64,000 bases of DNA from a bacterium. Its GTDB lineage: Bacteria; Electryoneota; RPQS01. Position numbers and translations under genes: made by a program. The notes under the pieces were generated by a model. It was not told the DNA's origin and made no database searches. It worked only from the letters and a program-made list of their open reading frames with translations. The stretch spans positions 1-64,000 of the forward strand of contig JABWCQ010000005.1 in assembly GCA_013360195.1 (NCBI GenBank). The letters run 5' to 3'. Numbering within the stretch: position 1 is the stretch's first letter; every line of letters starts with the position of its first letter. Shown here piece after piece: positions 25,137 through 33,825 of the stretch.

Positions 25137-26537
25137 ATGAATGAACTGAACGACGTTACATTATTTGCCGCCGGGCCGGCCAACGAGTCGAACAACGTCG
25201 TGCGATTGACGTCGGACGCGGCGAATTTCGCGGCCTGCATGAACGAAGCGGCGCGGCGCGCACAAAGCGGTCTGCTGATGTTTCTTCCGGCAGACTTGTG
25301 CGCATTGGCACAGGGCTGGAAAGAAACCTTGATTACAGCCGCAGCCGCGCACCCTGGCGGACGATTTTTTTACGGTGACTACTTGTGGCGCGACGAAAAA
25401 GGCGATTCGCCGCAACCAGTGCGTCAGGACTTAGGCGATATCACCGAACGCGAAGACTGGGGTCCGGCGTGGGCAGTCAACGTAGATTGGCTGCTTGCGA
25501 GCGGCGGTCTTGACGAACAGCACTACAAAGCGGCGTTCTACGATTTGCTGCTAAAGAGCTGGGGCAAGAACACCCGGATTCACATCGGCGGCGCGCTTGC
25601 GGTCGTTCCAACTCCGCAGACAGATGCCACGGAACAGGCAAAGAAATCGAAGTTATTCTATCCGGGACGCGGCGCGCTGGGCGGGTTTTCGTATTTGTTC
25701 ATGGACAAGGAAACGGAACACCACACAGAGCAAGTATTCTACAATTTTCTGAAGCGCGAGCACGCGTGGCTTGAGGGCGAGAGAACAAACACGCCTCCGG
25801 CAGGTCCGACAACGGACGGAGTGCGGGTTTCGGTGGTGACGCCCGTGTATAACCGCGCCAAGTTTATTGGGAGGGCGATAGAGTCGGTACAGGCGGCGGA
25901 CATTTCCGACTGGGAATACATCATCGTAGACAACGGCTCGACCGACAACACGCGTCAGGTTGTCCGTGAATACATGGCCCACGACCCGCGCATCCGGTTA
26001 ATAGAGAACGACCGCAATATCATTTCGGTTTCATTAAATCTTGGCGTGCGCGCCGCGCGAGGCAAGTACATCGCCCAGCTTGACAGCGACGACGAGCATC
26101 TGCCGCACACGCTGCGGACCATGGCCGAACATTTGGACAGCAACCCGACATGGGGGCTTGCCATCAGTTACTATGAGTTAATGGACGTTGACGGCAACAC
26201 ACTGCCGGACCTTGGCGTCATCAAGCACGAGCAATACAACCGGAACAACATTTTGCGGCGTGACGGCGCGGGCGCTCTGCGCTGCTGGCATCGCAGCGTG
26301 ATACTCGAATTCGGCGGATTTGACGAGGGCGAACTCGGCCATTACGGCGAGGATTACGACCTTGTGCTGAAATGCGGAGAGAAGTACGAAGTCGGCCGTG
26401 TTCATAAGGTTTGCTATCGCTATCGCCGGCATGACGACAACACGGACGTGCTGCGCTCAGGCGAAATGAAAATCAGGAACAAGACACTGGCGCGGCTGCG
26501 GGCGCTGGAGCGCAGAAGAAAACTAAACGGTCACTGA
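25137..26537 (+). CDS. Tandem family-2 glycosyltransferase with degenerate first domain
   Basis: A 466-residue protein. The C-terminal half is a canonical GT-A family 2 transferase: VSVVTPVYNRAKFIGRAIESV, IIVDNGSTDNTRQVV and the metal-binding D-S-D in YIAQLDSDDEHLP, followed by an acceptor-side GGFDEGELGHYGEDYDL motif. The first ~190 residues resemble another GT-A fold (LLMFLPADL, FFYGDYLWRDE) without a proper DxD, so it is probably non-catalytic. ATG 25137 is preferred because the next upstream ATG (25080) shares its bases with the patatin start codon and would place the inverted repeat inside the gene; neither has a good ribosome-binding site. Probable role in polysaccharide or glycoprotein assembly. 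Confidence 0.85.
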   Translation: MNELNDVTLFAAGPANESNNVVRLTSDAANFAACMNEAARRAQSGLLMFLPADLCALAQGWKETLITAAAAHPGGRFFYGDYLWRDEKGDSPQPVRQDLGDITEREDWGPAWAVNVDWLLASGGLDEQHYKAAFYDLLLKSWGKNTRIHIGGALAVVPTPQTDATEQAKKSKLFYPGRGALGGFSYLFMDKETEHHTEQVFYNFLKREHAWLEGERTNTPPAGPTTDGVRVSVVTPVYNRAKFIGRAIESVQAADISDWEYIIVDNGSTDNTRQVVREYMAHDPRIRLIENDRNIISVSLNLGVRAARGKYIAQLDSDDEHLPHTLRTMAEHLDSNPTWGLAISYYELMDVDGNTLPDLGVIKHEQYNRNNILRRDGAGALRCWHRSVILEFGGFDEGELGHYGEDYDLVLKCGEKYEVGRVHKVCYRYRRHDDNTDVLRSGEMKIRNKTLARLRALERRRKLNGH

Positions 26538-26538
26538 G

Positions 26539-26880
26539 ATGCTGCAAACGACTCTCCTAACTGTTGGGCTGCTGCTGGCCTCAAATATCTTCATGACGTT
26601 TGCATGGTACGGTCATCTGAAGTTTCGTGAGTATCCACTTTGGCTTGTGGTGCTGGCCAGTTGGGGAATCGCATTTTTCGAATACTGTTTGCAGGTTCCC
26701 GCGAATCGCTGGGGCTATCATCACTTCTCCGGAGCGCAACTCAAGACGATGCAGGAAGTCATCACGCTGACGGTGTTTTGCTTCTTCTCCGTTTGGTATC
26801 TCAAAGAGCCTGTAACGCTCAAGATGCTTTCAGGTTTCGGGCTGATCTTAGCGGGCGCAGCATTGATATTCCACAAGTAG
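26539..26880 (+). CDS. DUF486 family membrane protein (DMT-like)
   Basis: A 113-residue inner-membrane protein with four hydrophobic helices. The family is recognised from FMTFAWYGHLKF near the N-terminus, the centre NRWGYHHFSGAQLKTMQEVITL, and WYLKEPVTLKMLSGFGLILAGAALIF at the end. Members resemble half-size drug/metabolite transporters but have no assigned substrate. It starts one base after the glycosyltransferase stop and is followed by a strong terminator, so the two form one unit. Confidence 0.85.
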   Translation: MLQTTLLTVGLLLASNIFMTFAWYGHLKFREYPLWLVVLASWGIAFFEYCLQVPANRWGYHHFSGAQLKTMQEVITLTVFCFFSVWYLKEPVTLKMLSGFGLILAGAALIFHK

Positions 26881-26902
26881 GGGACAACTACTTTTGAGCG
26901 TC

Positions 26903-26932
26903 GCGCCCTGTCCAAAAAGACAGGGCGCTTCA
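26903..26932. terminator. Bidirectional intrinsic terminator
   Basis: GCGCCCTGTC-CAAAAA-GACAGGGCGC is a perfect 10-bp stem followed by TTCATTCTATT on the plus strand. It lies between the convergent DUF486 and VOC genes and may stop both. Confidence 0.8.
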
Positions 26933-26934
26933 TT

Positions 26935-27423
26935 CTATTCAAGTTCGCTTAACAAATCTTCCAGGTCGAGCGGTTCGGTGACCATCCTGAGTTTGCGGTC
27001 GGGGTCCCGCGGCCACTCGACTTCTGGTCTGTCCCAATAGAGTTCGATGCCGTTGTGGTCGGGGTCATGCAAATAGAGGGCTTCGCTGACACCGTGGTCA
27101 GCCGCGCCGTCGAGCGGTATTTTCGCATCCAACAGACGCTTGAGCGCATCGGCAAGAGCATAACGAGACGGATAGACAATCGCGACATGATAGAGGCCGG
27201 TATGATGCAGCGGAGGCGGAGGTGCGTCTTTGCTGTGCCACGTATTTAGCCCGATGTGGTGATGATACCCGCCGGCGGAAATGAAGGCGGCTTGGGTTCC
27301 CATTTTCTGCACGAGTTCGAAACCGAGCACACCGCAGTAGAATTCCAGCGCACGGTCGAGGTCAGACACCTTTAGATGTACGTGTCCGATTTTGACTCCT
27401 GCATCAATCGGACGGGAGTTCAT
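26935..27423 (-). CDS. VOC-family (glyoxalase/extradiol dioxygenase-like) protein
   Basis: A 162-residue metalloenzyme-like protein of two beta-alpha-beta-beta-beta repeats. Metal-ligand positions are visible: His in [19 protein letters not shown], His in [10 protein letters not shown] and Glu in [15 protein letters not shown]. The [15 protein letters not shown] and [10 protein letters not shown] motifs are closest to catechol-2,3-dioxygenase-like (CatE-type) VOC proteins. It begins with an ATGA overlap on aconitase and is therefore co-translated with it; the link between them is not obvious. Substrate unknown. Confidence 0.88.
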   Translation of the reverse strand: MNSRPIDAGVKIGHVHLKVSDLDRALEFYCGVLGFELVQKMGTQAAFISAGGYHHHIGLNTWHSKDAPPPPLHHTGLYHVAIVYPSRYALADALKRLLDAKIPLDGAADHGVSEALYLHDPDHNGIELYWDRPEVEWPRDPDRKLRMVTEPLDLEDLLSELE

Positions 27424-29681
27424 TTCGCCTTGTCTCGCAGAAGATTTAACGCACTTCCTGCACGGAACCAGGCAATCTGTTCGCTGTTCAGCGTGTGGTC
27501 GAGCATCATCTCATCGCTTGTGCCGTTGCCGTGCTTGACCACGAGTTTGACTGGCTTACCGGGAGCGAGGTTGGCCAAGTCGAGCAAAGAGAGCTTGTCG
27601 CCTTCCTGAATTTTGTCGTAGTCGGCGGGATTTTGGAAGGTGAGCGGCAGGATGCCCTGTTTCTTCAGATTCGACTGATGGATACGGGCGAAGCTTCTGG
27701 TAATGACTGCGGCGCAACCGAGCAGGCGCGGCGACATAGCGGCATGCTCGCGTGAAGAGCCTTCACCGTAGTTTTCGTCTCCGACGACAATCCATTTTGA
27801 GCCGGCGGCTTTGATATCTCGCGCGGCTTTCGAGACTTCAACTTTTTTTGCACCAGTGAGCGGGTGTGTAATCACTCCGCGTTCGCCGTCAAATGCATTG
27901 ATGGCGCCGCTGAACATGTTGTTGGAAATATTATCGAGGTGGCCGCGAAACTTGAGCCACTTTCCGGCCGGGGAAATGTGGTCGGTAGTGCATTTCCCTT
28001 TGGCTTTCAACAGCAACGGGAGGTCGAGGTAATCTTTGCCGTTCCACGGTTCGAAGGGAGTGAGCACTTGCAACCGTTCGGATTTCGGGTCAACGATGAC
28101 TTCGACATTGCCGGTGGCCGGAGCGAGATAGCCTTCGGTATCCTTGATGTATCCGGACGGCGGGAGTTCAGGAGCAGGAGACGGCGGTGCGAGTTTCACT
28201 CCCAAACCGGGCACGACGTCGCTCATAGGATCAAAGTCAAGCGTACCGGCCAGAGCATAGGCAACCGTAATTTCGGGGCTTGTGAGAAACGAGAGCGTAT
28301 TTGGAGATCCGTCGTTACGTCCCGGGAAGTTGCGGTTGTAGGATGAAATGATGGAATTGACTTCATCCCCGCTAATGTCATCACGCTTCCATTGTCCGAT
28401 GCACGGCCCGCACGCGTTTGCGAGTACGGTAGCGCCGATTTTTTCGAGGCGCTGCATTTGGCCGTCACGCTTGATAGTTTGGAAAACTTGCTCGCTGCCG
28501 GGAGTCACATAGAGATTGATGGCGGCCTTCTTTCCGAGAGCGATGGCCTGATCAGCTACTTCTGCGGCACGGCAGATGTCTTCATAGGAGGAATTCGTGC
28601 AGGATCCGATTAAGGCATTGGTCAATTTTTCCGGCCAGCCATTGTCTTTCGCGGCGGATTTCAATTGCGAAATCGGACGGGCGGCATCAGGAGAATGCGG
28701 GCCGACTACATAAGGCTCAAGCTTGTTCAAATCTATTTCGATGACACGGTCGAAGTATTTTTCGGGCGACTTAACGACTTCCGCATCGAGAGTGATAAGA
28801 TTCTTGTTTCTGTTGGCCAAGTCGGCCAATGCTCCGCGCTCCGTCGCACGCAGGTATCGTTCCATAGCGGCGTCATAGGGGAATACGGACGTGGTCGCGC
28901 CGAGTTCCGCGCCCATGTTACAGATGGTACCCTTGCCGGTTGCGGAGATTGATTCGGCCCCTTCGCCGAAATACTCGATGACCGCGTTTGTGCCGCCTTT
29001 GACCGTGAGTATGCCGAGAACAACCAGAATGATATCCTTGGCCGAAGCCCAACCGTTCATTTTTCCGGTCAGGTGCACACCGATGCGCTGCGGGAAGAGC
29101 ACTTCCCACGGCAGTCCGGCCATGACGTCTACAGCGTCCGCTCCTCCGACACCAGACGCGAACATGGCCAGTCCGCCGGCATTGGGGGTATGTGAGTCGG
29201 TGCCAATCATCATTCCGCCGGGGAAAGCATACTGTTCGAGCACAACCTGATGAATGATTCCGGCACCGGGCTTCCAGAAACCGATGTTGTATTTTTGTGA
29301 AACGGTGCGCAGGAAGTCGTAGACTTCCTTGTTGGTTACGACCGCGTTTTTCAGGTCTTCGGATGCGCCGACTCGAGCTTGAATCAAATGGTCGCAGTGG
29401 ACTGTGGTAGGAACGGCTACGCTCTTGAGTCCTGCGGACATGAATTGGAGAAGGGCCATTTGCGCGGTGGCGTCTTGCATGGCCACACGGTCGGGACGTA
29501 GTTGCAAATAAGACCTGCCGGGCTGCAGGTCTTCAGTATGCGGGTCATCGAGATGTCCGAAGATGTGTTTTTCAGCCAAAGTCAGCGGGCGTCCGAGTTT
29601 TTTGCGAATGACGGCGATCCGCTCATCCATTTTGCGGTATGCTTCGGCGACAAACTCGGGCGTTGATTCAACGCGAATCAT
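27420..29681 (-). CDS. acn: Aconitate hydratase (mitochondrial/AcnA-like type)
   Basis: A 753-residue TCA-cycle enzyme that isomerises citrate to isocitrate through a [4Fe-4S] cluster. Cluster ligands are seen in [20 protein letters not shown] and [15 protein letters not shown]. Substrate-binding regions include [21 protein letters not shown] and [22 protein letters not shown] in the swivelling C-terminal domain. The length and motif spacing match the mitochondrial-type family rather than the ~900-residue AcnA or AcnB. ATG 29681 follows a short AAGG. A good promoter with a nearby dyad lies upstream and the VOC gene follows. Confidence 0.96.
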   Translation of the reverse strand: MIRVESTPEFVAEAYRKMDERIAVIRKKLGRPLTLAEKHIFGHLDDPHTEDLQPGRSYLQLRPDRVAMQDATAQMALLQFMSAGLKSVAVPTTVHCDHLIQARVGASEDLKNAVVTNKEVYDFLRTVSQKYNIGFWKPGAGIIHQVVLEQYAFPGGMMIGTDSHTPNAGGLAMFASGVGGADAVDVMAGLPWEVLFPQRIGVHLTGKMNGWASAKDIILVVLGILTVKGGTNAVIEYFGEGAESISATGKGTICNMGAELGATTSVFPYDAAMERYLRATERGALADLANRNKNLITLDAEVVKSPEKYFDRVIEIDLNKLEPYVVGPHSPDAARPISQLKSAAKDNGWPEKLTNALIGSCTNSSYEDICRAAEVADQAIALGKKAAINLYVTPGSEQVFQTIKRDGQMQRLEKIGATVLANACGPCIGQWKRDDISGDEVNSIISSYNRNFPGRNDGSPNTLSFLTSPEITVAYALAGTLDFDPMSDVVPGLGVKLAPPSPAPELPPSGYIKDTEGYLAPATGNVEVIVDPKSERLQVLTPFEPWNGKDYLDLPLLLKAKGKCTTDHISPAGKWLKFRGHLDNISNNMFSGAINAFDGERGVITHPLTGAKKVEVSKAARDIKAAGSKWIVVGDENYGEGSSREHAAMSPRLLGCAAVITRSFARIHQSNLKKQGILPLTFQNPADYDKIQEGDKLSLLDLANLAPGKPVKLVVKHGNGTSDEMMLDHTLNSEQIAWFRAGSALNLLRDKAK

Positions 29682-29728
29682 AACCTTATGTTCCTTATTC
29701 GTTTAGAAAATAAATTCTGATAATCAGG

Positions 29729-29757
29729 AATATACAGATTTCCCCAGCCTCTCGCAA
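29729..29757 (-). promoter_or_regulatory. Promoter of the aconitase-VOC unit
   Basis: Minus strand: TTGCGA (29757-29752), a 17-bp spacer, TATATT (29734-29729). A small dyad CTGATAATCAG (29717-29727) sits at the expected transcription start and could be an operator. Confidence 0.6.
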
Positions 29758-30045
29758 GTGTTACAAATTATCGGACACGTACGTGCGGTGCATGATCCGG
29801 AATAAACATCGAAGGGACATTGCCTCTCAGCATTGAGTGGTCATCGACTTGAATCGAGGAGTTTAATAAAGTTGCTGTTGACCCAGCACGAAGAATAGTG
29901 CAGTTCGTGACTTTCCATTGTAATCAGTAGTGGCAATAGTCGGAGAAAACCCCAATATTCTTGCCAGAAGCCTAATATTCACTTTGTGGCAGCTGCGGGC
30001 TGGCTCGATGGTAATCGAGATCTGCCTGCCGAGTATTGCCTGACC
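29758..30045. other. Intergenic stretch before the truncated C39-like gene
   Basis: No gene recognised. Near the right end are a CTCGAT-GGTA-ATCGAG hairpin (30004-30019) and GGCAG/CTGCC arms around it, so the start of a structured leader is likely here. Confidence 0.35.
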
Positions 30046-30174
30046 ATGAGTTGGAATAACGCAACTTGCCACCAGTTCACTACAATGGACTGGTGGTTTT
30101 CTTTTGGCGGAGGGTGGAGAGAACCTCGCCAAAAACAGGAGGGCAGCGAGTGCTGCCAGAAGGAGGACGTATGA
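30046..30174 (+). CDS. Putative 42-codon leader ORF coupled to the truncated C39-like gene
   Basis: It opens MSWNNATCHQFTTMDWWFSF, is rich in Trp, Gly and Cys, and ends so that its TGA overlaps the next ATG (ATGA). The ORF runs through a terminator-like hairpin (30069-30096 with TTTTCTTTT) and a GGCAGC-GAGT-GCTGCC hairpin (30142-30157). It may be a genuine leader peptide whose translation affects those structures, or just an open frame through a structured 5' UTR; it has no clear ribosome-binding site. Confidence 0.3.
   Translation: MSWNNATCHQFTTMDWWFSFGGGWREPRQKQEGSECCQKEDV
30069..30105 (+). terminator. Terminator-like hairpin in the leader of the C39-like gene
   Basis: CCACCAGT-N12-ACTGGTGG followed by TTTTCTTTT, about 65 bases before the ATG at 30171. 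It could end an upstream RNA or act as an attenuator. Confidence 0.55.
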
Positions 30175-30629
30175 GGAAGAGAATGTACCTACTGTTAATT
30201 GTGCTCACCGGTCTTGGAATAATCTCTTTGGCACAAGCCGACTGGGTTACCAAAGACGGATTTATTGACTATGCTCAGCACGCGGCGGGCGTACCACCGC
30301 AGGAACAGAGAACGGACGGTATGCCGGATTTTGATCAGAGACAGGACGGTTGGTTTAACGGCCAGAATCAATGGAACTGGTGCGGCCCAGTTGCAGCAGG
30401 AAACTGCTTATGGTGGTTCGATTCGAAGTTTGAGATGATCAAGTGTATCTCGCTTCCTCCCGGAAGCCAGGTTCGGCCACCTGCCGTTAGTGACCACTAC
30501 AGTCTTAAACAGACTAACCGCGCCAGGCTACAGCGAGACCCGGAAGATGGTTCTTATCAAGTAAAGCACACGACAATGATCCGGACAGTGGGCGAGTTGG
30601 GGGGCAAGGCCACCTCGGCCCCCCTTTGA
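30171..30629 (+). pseudogene. Truncated secreted C39-like (papain-fold) peptidase-related protein
   Basis: A 152-residue exported product (signal MRKRMYLLLIVLTGLGIISLAQA) with an AGGAGG ribosome-binding site. It contains a segment with the nucleophile cysteine of C39-like domains: NQWNWCGPVAAGNCLWWFDSKFE. Proteins with this segment are usually several hundred residues long with the catalytic His and Asp further on. Here the similarity fades after about residue 110 (PPAVSDHYSL) and the frame closes at a GGGGGGC...GCCCCCC inverted repeat. No continuation was found in other frames downstream, so a deletion is more likely than a single frameshift. It may still be translated but should lack activity. 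Confidence 0.6.
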
Positions 30630-30654
30630 TGAATAATTCTGCCGGCGCAATATA

Positions 30655-30683
30655 CAAGTTGTGTGAATTTCTCACATAACTTG
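30655..30683 (+). repeat. 12-bp hairpin upstream of the TPR lipoprotein gene
   Basis: CAAGTTGTGTGA-ATTTC-TCACATAACTTG pairs over 12 bp with one G-T. There is no U-run after it, so it is probably not a terminator; role unknown. Confidence 0.4.
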
Positions 30684-30813
30684 CTGTGCGAAACTCTGAT
30701 ACGGACAGTTCTTCATAATTGTATCCAATCGCTTCACACGCAACTGAATCGCAAGGAAACTTCCTCTGAATTGCTTTAGTCCAATAAAGAGAGGTATCCA
30801 ATGGAGGTTGGAC

Positions 30814-32394
30814 ATGAAAACTCTCCCTATCATAATATACGTCGGGACGGCTCTCTTTTTGCTGGCATGCTCACGAGTTGAATCTGAAAGGATCCCGATT
30901 TCGACCAAGTCAGCTGAGTCCCGCGCACTCTTTTGGGAAGGCATGTCGTTATGCGAGCGCTTTCATCTCGATGCGGCACGAGAGAAGATGTTAGCGGCGA
31001 TAGAATTGGATTCAGAGTTCGCACTCGGATATCTTGGATTGGCGATGTGCGAGTTGAATCACGGTGCTCAAGCGGCGACGCTGCAGCAAGCGGATGAACT
31101 CTCAAGACCGGTGGCCAGCAAGGTGGCTCCAAGCATCATCCTCGGCATAAACGTGCTTGAGGACCGCAATGAGGAGCTTATCGGTCATGCAGGCAAGTTG
31201 ATGAATAAGGTCTCTCCCGGCGAAAGATTGTGGATAAGCGGGACCCGCTGCCTGCTCGAAAGCAATCTGGACGGCGCAGCGGCTAACTTTGAGAAGCTTG
31301 CAAGCATGTACCCGAATGACCCGCTTGCGCATAAGCTTCTTGGAGACTGCTATCTTCGCTTTGAAGACGCTTCGAAGGCGGTGCCTGCATATCAAAGGGC
31401 GCTGACGCTTGATTCGACCCGCGTGTGCATCTATAATACGCTTGGGTATGAGTATCAACTTTTGGGTGAAACAGCCAAGGCGGAAGAGATGTTCCGGTTG
31501 TATGCGCACTATCTTCCGAACGAGCCAAATCCGCTGGACTCCTACGGCGAGTTCTTGCTCAGAAACGGACGATATGAGGAGTCGCTTGAGCAATACCGAC
31601 GAGCGCTAGAAATCGACAGTCACTTTATGAACGCACGTGTTGGAGTCGCCACGAATCTCATCATGCTCAGACGACACGAAGACGCCCGACGCGAGATTCG
31701 GCAGCAGATGCTCGTTTCACAATCCACAGCCGAGTTGGACGCGCTGCTCTTGATGAGCGCGCTGTCTTTTCTTTACCAGGGGCAACCGGCGCAATGCCTT
31801 GAGGAATTGAACGTGCGCGCACAATATCTGAATGCGGCGACGGATCCGGTAACAGTTGCGCAGAACTTGAACATACGGGGCGAGGTCTTAAGTTTGATGG
31901 GGCGCTATGACGAGGCTGAGCGAGAATTCCTGCAGTCAACCGAGCTCTTGCGAAGATCCAAACTGCCAAACACGCTGAAGGAGAACAACAATCTTCATCA
32001 TGAGATCAGGCTGGCACTGTATGTGGATGTACCCCAAGGGAATTTTGCCGCGGCCGAGCGGAAACTGAATAATGTGGATGTTATCTGCAGCGTACTGCCG
32101 GTCAGCTTGAACCGCTCCAAGTTAGAGACAATGCTGCACGCGCTGCGCGGCGCGATCGCTTTGGGAAAGAAGGACTACCAGTTTGCACTGCAGGAGTTCA
32201 GCCTCGGCAATCGAAATTCGGCGGCAACAGCCTATTTCGAAGGGATTGCGTACGAGGGGATGGAGGAGAACGAGAAGGCAAGTGAATGTTTCAAGTCCGC
32301 TTTGCAGATACGACGGCTGTTTGACCTGCCGCATGCGCTCGTGTATAACAATGCCAAAGCGGCGCTGGAGCGACTCTCAAGGCCTGTAGCATAA
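30814..32394 (+). CDS. TPR-repeat lipoprotein
   Basis: A 526-residue lipoprotein; ATG 30814 is six bases after GGAGG. The lipobox is VGTALFLLAC followed by SRVES. Tandem tetratricopeptide repeats fill residues ~30-500 (ALGYLGLAMCELNHG, PLAHKLLGDCYLRFEDASKAVPAYQRAL, CIYNTLGYEYQLLGETAKAEEMF, SYGEFLLRNGRYEESLEQYRRALEID). These form a helical scaffold for protein contacts. No enzymatic domain is attached. It is a single-gene unit closed by a strong terminator. Confidence 0.88.
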   Translation: MKTLPIIIYVGTALFLLACSRVESERIPISTKSAESRALFWEGMSLCERFHLDAAREKMLAAIELDSEFALGYLGLAMCELNHGAQAATLQQADELSRPVASKVAPSIILGINVLEDRNEELIGHAGKLMNKVSPGERLWISGTRCLLESNLDGAAANFEKLASMYPNDPLAHKLLGDCYLRFEDASKAVPAYQRALTLDSTRVCIYNTLGYEYQLLGETAKAEEMFRLYAHYLPNEPNPLDSYGEFLLRNGRYEESLEQYRRALEIDSHFMNARVGVATNLIMLRRHEDARREIRQQMLVSQSTAELDALLLMSALSFLYQGQPAQCLEELNVRAQYLNAATDPVTVAQNLNIRGEVLSLMGRYDEAEREFLQSTELLRRSKLPNTLKENNNLHHEIRLALYVDVPQGNFAAAERKLNNVDVICSVLPVSLNRSKLETMLHALRGAIALGKKDYQFALQEFSLGNRNSAATAYFEGIAYEGMEENEKASECFKSALQIRRLFDLPHALVYNNAKAALERLSRPVA

Positions 32395-32417
32395 CTAACA
32401 TCCTGTCGGCAAACGTA

Positions 32418-32450
32418 AACGGCGACTCGCATGAGTCGCCGTTCATTTTT
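32418..32450. terminator. Intrinsic terminator between convergent genes
   Basis: AACGGCGACTC-GCAT-GAGTCGCCGTT is a perfect 11-bp stem followed by CATTTTTCC on the plus strand; the minus side also has a partial T-tract. Confidence 0.85.
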
Positions 32451-32467
32451 CCGGTTCGTGGCTGCTT

Positions 32468-32782
32468 TTACGCCGCGCCGCGAATCATCGTCAGAAGCAT
32501 TTTGAATCTGGATTTCGCTTTGACCGCATGGGGGATATTGGCAGGCATAACAACGAATTCGTTGGCGTGTGCGATGACGGACTCGCCGCCGATTAAGAGC
32601 TCGACTTCGCCGTCAAGGACCTGCACCATCGCATCGAACGGAGCGGAATGCTCCGAGAGCTCCTGTCCTTGATCAAAGGCGAACAGTGTGATTGTGCCGG
32701 TCGGTTTCTTGACGAGCGTCTTGCTGACGACGGCATCGGGATTATACTGGATGGAATCCAGCAAATGAGTAACTTCTTGCAT
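32468..32782 (-). CDS. Single-domain cupin protein
   Basis: A 104-residue small beta-barrel. The two cupin motifs are LSEHSAPFDAMVQVLDGEVEL and MPANIPHAVKAKSRFKMLLT. Only some of the usual metal-binding His/Glu positions are present (His in SEHSAP and IPHAV, Glu in DGEVEL). Family members include sugar isomerase-like, oxidoreductase-like and regulatory proteins. It follows the FkbM-like gene by 39 bases on the same strand. Confidence 0.85.
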   Translation of the reverse strand: MQEVTHLLDSIQYNPDAVVSKTLVKKPTGTITLFAFDQGQELSEHSAPFDAMVQVLDGEVELLIGGESVIAHANEFVVMPANIPHAVKAKSRFKMLLTMIRGAA

Positions 32783-32821
32783 AATTTGTCCGGGTTGTTT
32801 TTGTACAGTTCCGCAGCGAAC

Positions 32822-33721
32822 TTACACGTCGACCCATGGCAGGTTCTTGACTTTCGGGAATCGCTCTGCCATTCCCCATTGTGCCTTGGGGTGACTAAAG
32901 CAGTCGCTGACTTTTGCTCCGGGCAGCACGTCCCGGGCAAGTTCTTCTTTGACGAAAAATGCGTTATAGTTGAAGCGGTTGCAGCCGACCAATCTGTATC
33001 CCCGGCCGGCAAGCAGCTTAGTGAAGGCCAAAAGCGAGGCACCGGCATAGTCCATCATGCCGTTGGTTGTGTATTTTGCGAAACCCCAGAAGTCATCGCT
33101 GTAAGGGACGGTGATAGCGCGTTCGGGTCCGATGATTTCGAGATACTCAAGGACAATCACTCGCGGCTGAATGACGTTCAGCTCACTGAGAATCCAATAG
33201 TCCATACCGTCCATGTCAAGGGACAGCAGGTCAATCTCACCTGAGAATCCGTGGTTCGAAATCAGCTCGTTAATGTTTCTCCTTGTAATCCAGGCATGCA
33301 CAAAGGGCGGCGGGAACACGGCGGTGTTCGGATGCCGCATAAAGAACTTTCTGCCCCTGTTCACTAATTCTGAGTCACCGTCTATCAGTAAACCGTTGAA
33401 TCCGTGATGGAGAATGAGGTTGGTCGTGTTGCACTGAATACCGTCACCCGCGCAGACTTCCACGCATCGTTTGTTCGTCCATCCGATTAACGAAAAAATG
33501 TAGAGCAGAATACCGTCCTCGTCGCACTCGGAATAGACACGAAAACCGGTGTCACGGAGAGGAGGCAGCGGCTTGTTCTCACGGACCAAATTCTGATAGG
33601 TCAGCATCAGTTGGAGCTGAGCGGCGGCATCCGGCGGCTGATATATCGCGTGTCTCCGCAGCACCGGATGAATGATGTAATCGAGCGAACGGTGGACGAA
33701 TTTCTTTAACTTCTGCAGCAT
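32822..33721 (-). CDS. FkbM-like methyltransferase-fold protein
   Basis: A 299-residue protein with a Rossmann core: RCVEVCAGDGIQCNTTNLILHHGFNGLLIDGD corresponds to the SAM-binding region, and IDLLSLDMDGMDYWIL is the motif IV-like strand seen in FkbM-type methyltransferases. The C-terminus (AGRGYRLVGCNRFNYNAFFV) fits the family. The glycine motif is unusual (VCAGDG), so activity should not be assumed. ATG 33721 is chosen over an upstream GTG/TTG-type start at 33802; neither has a good ribosome-binding site. It lies 104 bases after the cDPG-synthetase-like gene, with a GCGCCTG/CAGGCGC hairpin between them. Confidence 0.7.
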   Translation of the reverse strand: MLQKLKKFVHRSLDYIIHPVLRRHAIYQPPDAAAQLQLMLTYQNLVRENKPLPPLRDTGFRVYSECDEDGILLYIFSLIGWTNKRCVEVCAGDGIQCNTTNLILHHGFNGLLIDGDSELVNRGRKFFMRHPNTAVFPPPFVHAWITRRNINELISNHGFSGEIDLLSLDMDGMDYWILSELNVIQPRVIVLEYLEIIGPERAITVPYSDDFWGFAKYTTNGMMDYAGASLLAFTKLLAGRGYRLVGCNRFNYNAFFVKEELARDVLPGAKVSDCFSHPKAQWGMAERFPKVKNLPWVDV

Positions 33722-33825
33722 GAGAGAATTATTGTGTTGCCGGTTTCTCAAAATCGGTTCCGGCCTCAAACAGGGCGCGCCTGACTGCCGAGCCAGGCGC
33801 ACAACGTGGATTCGAAGTGAATTGG

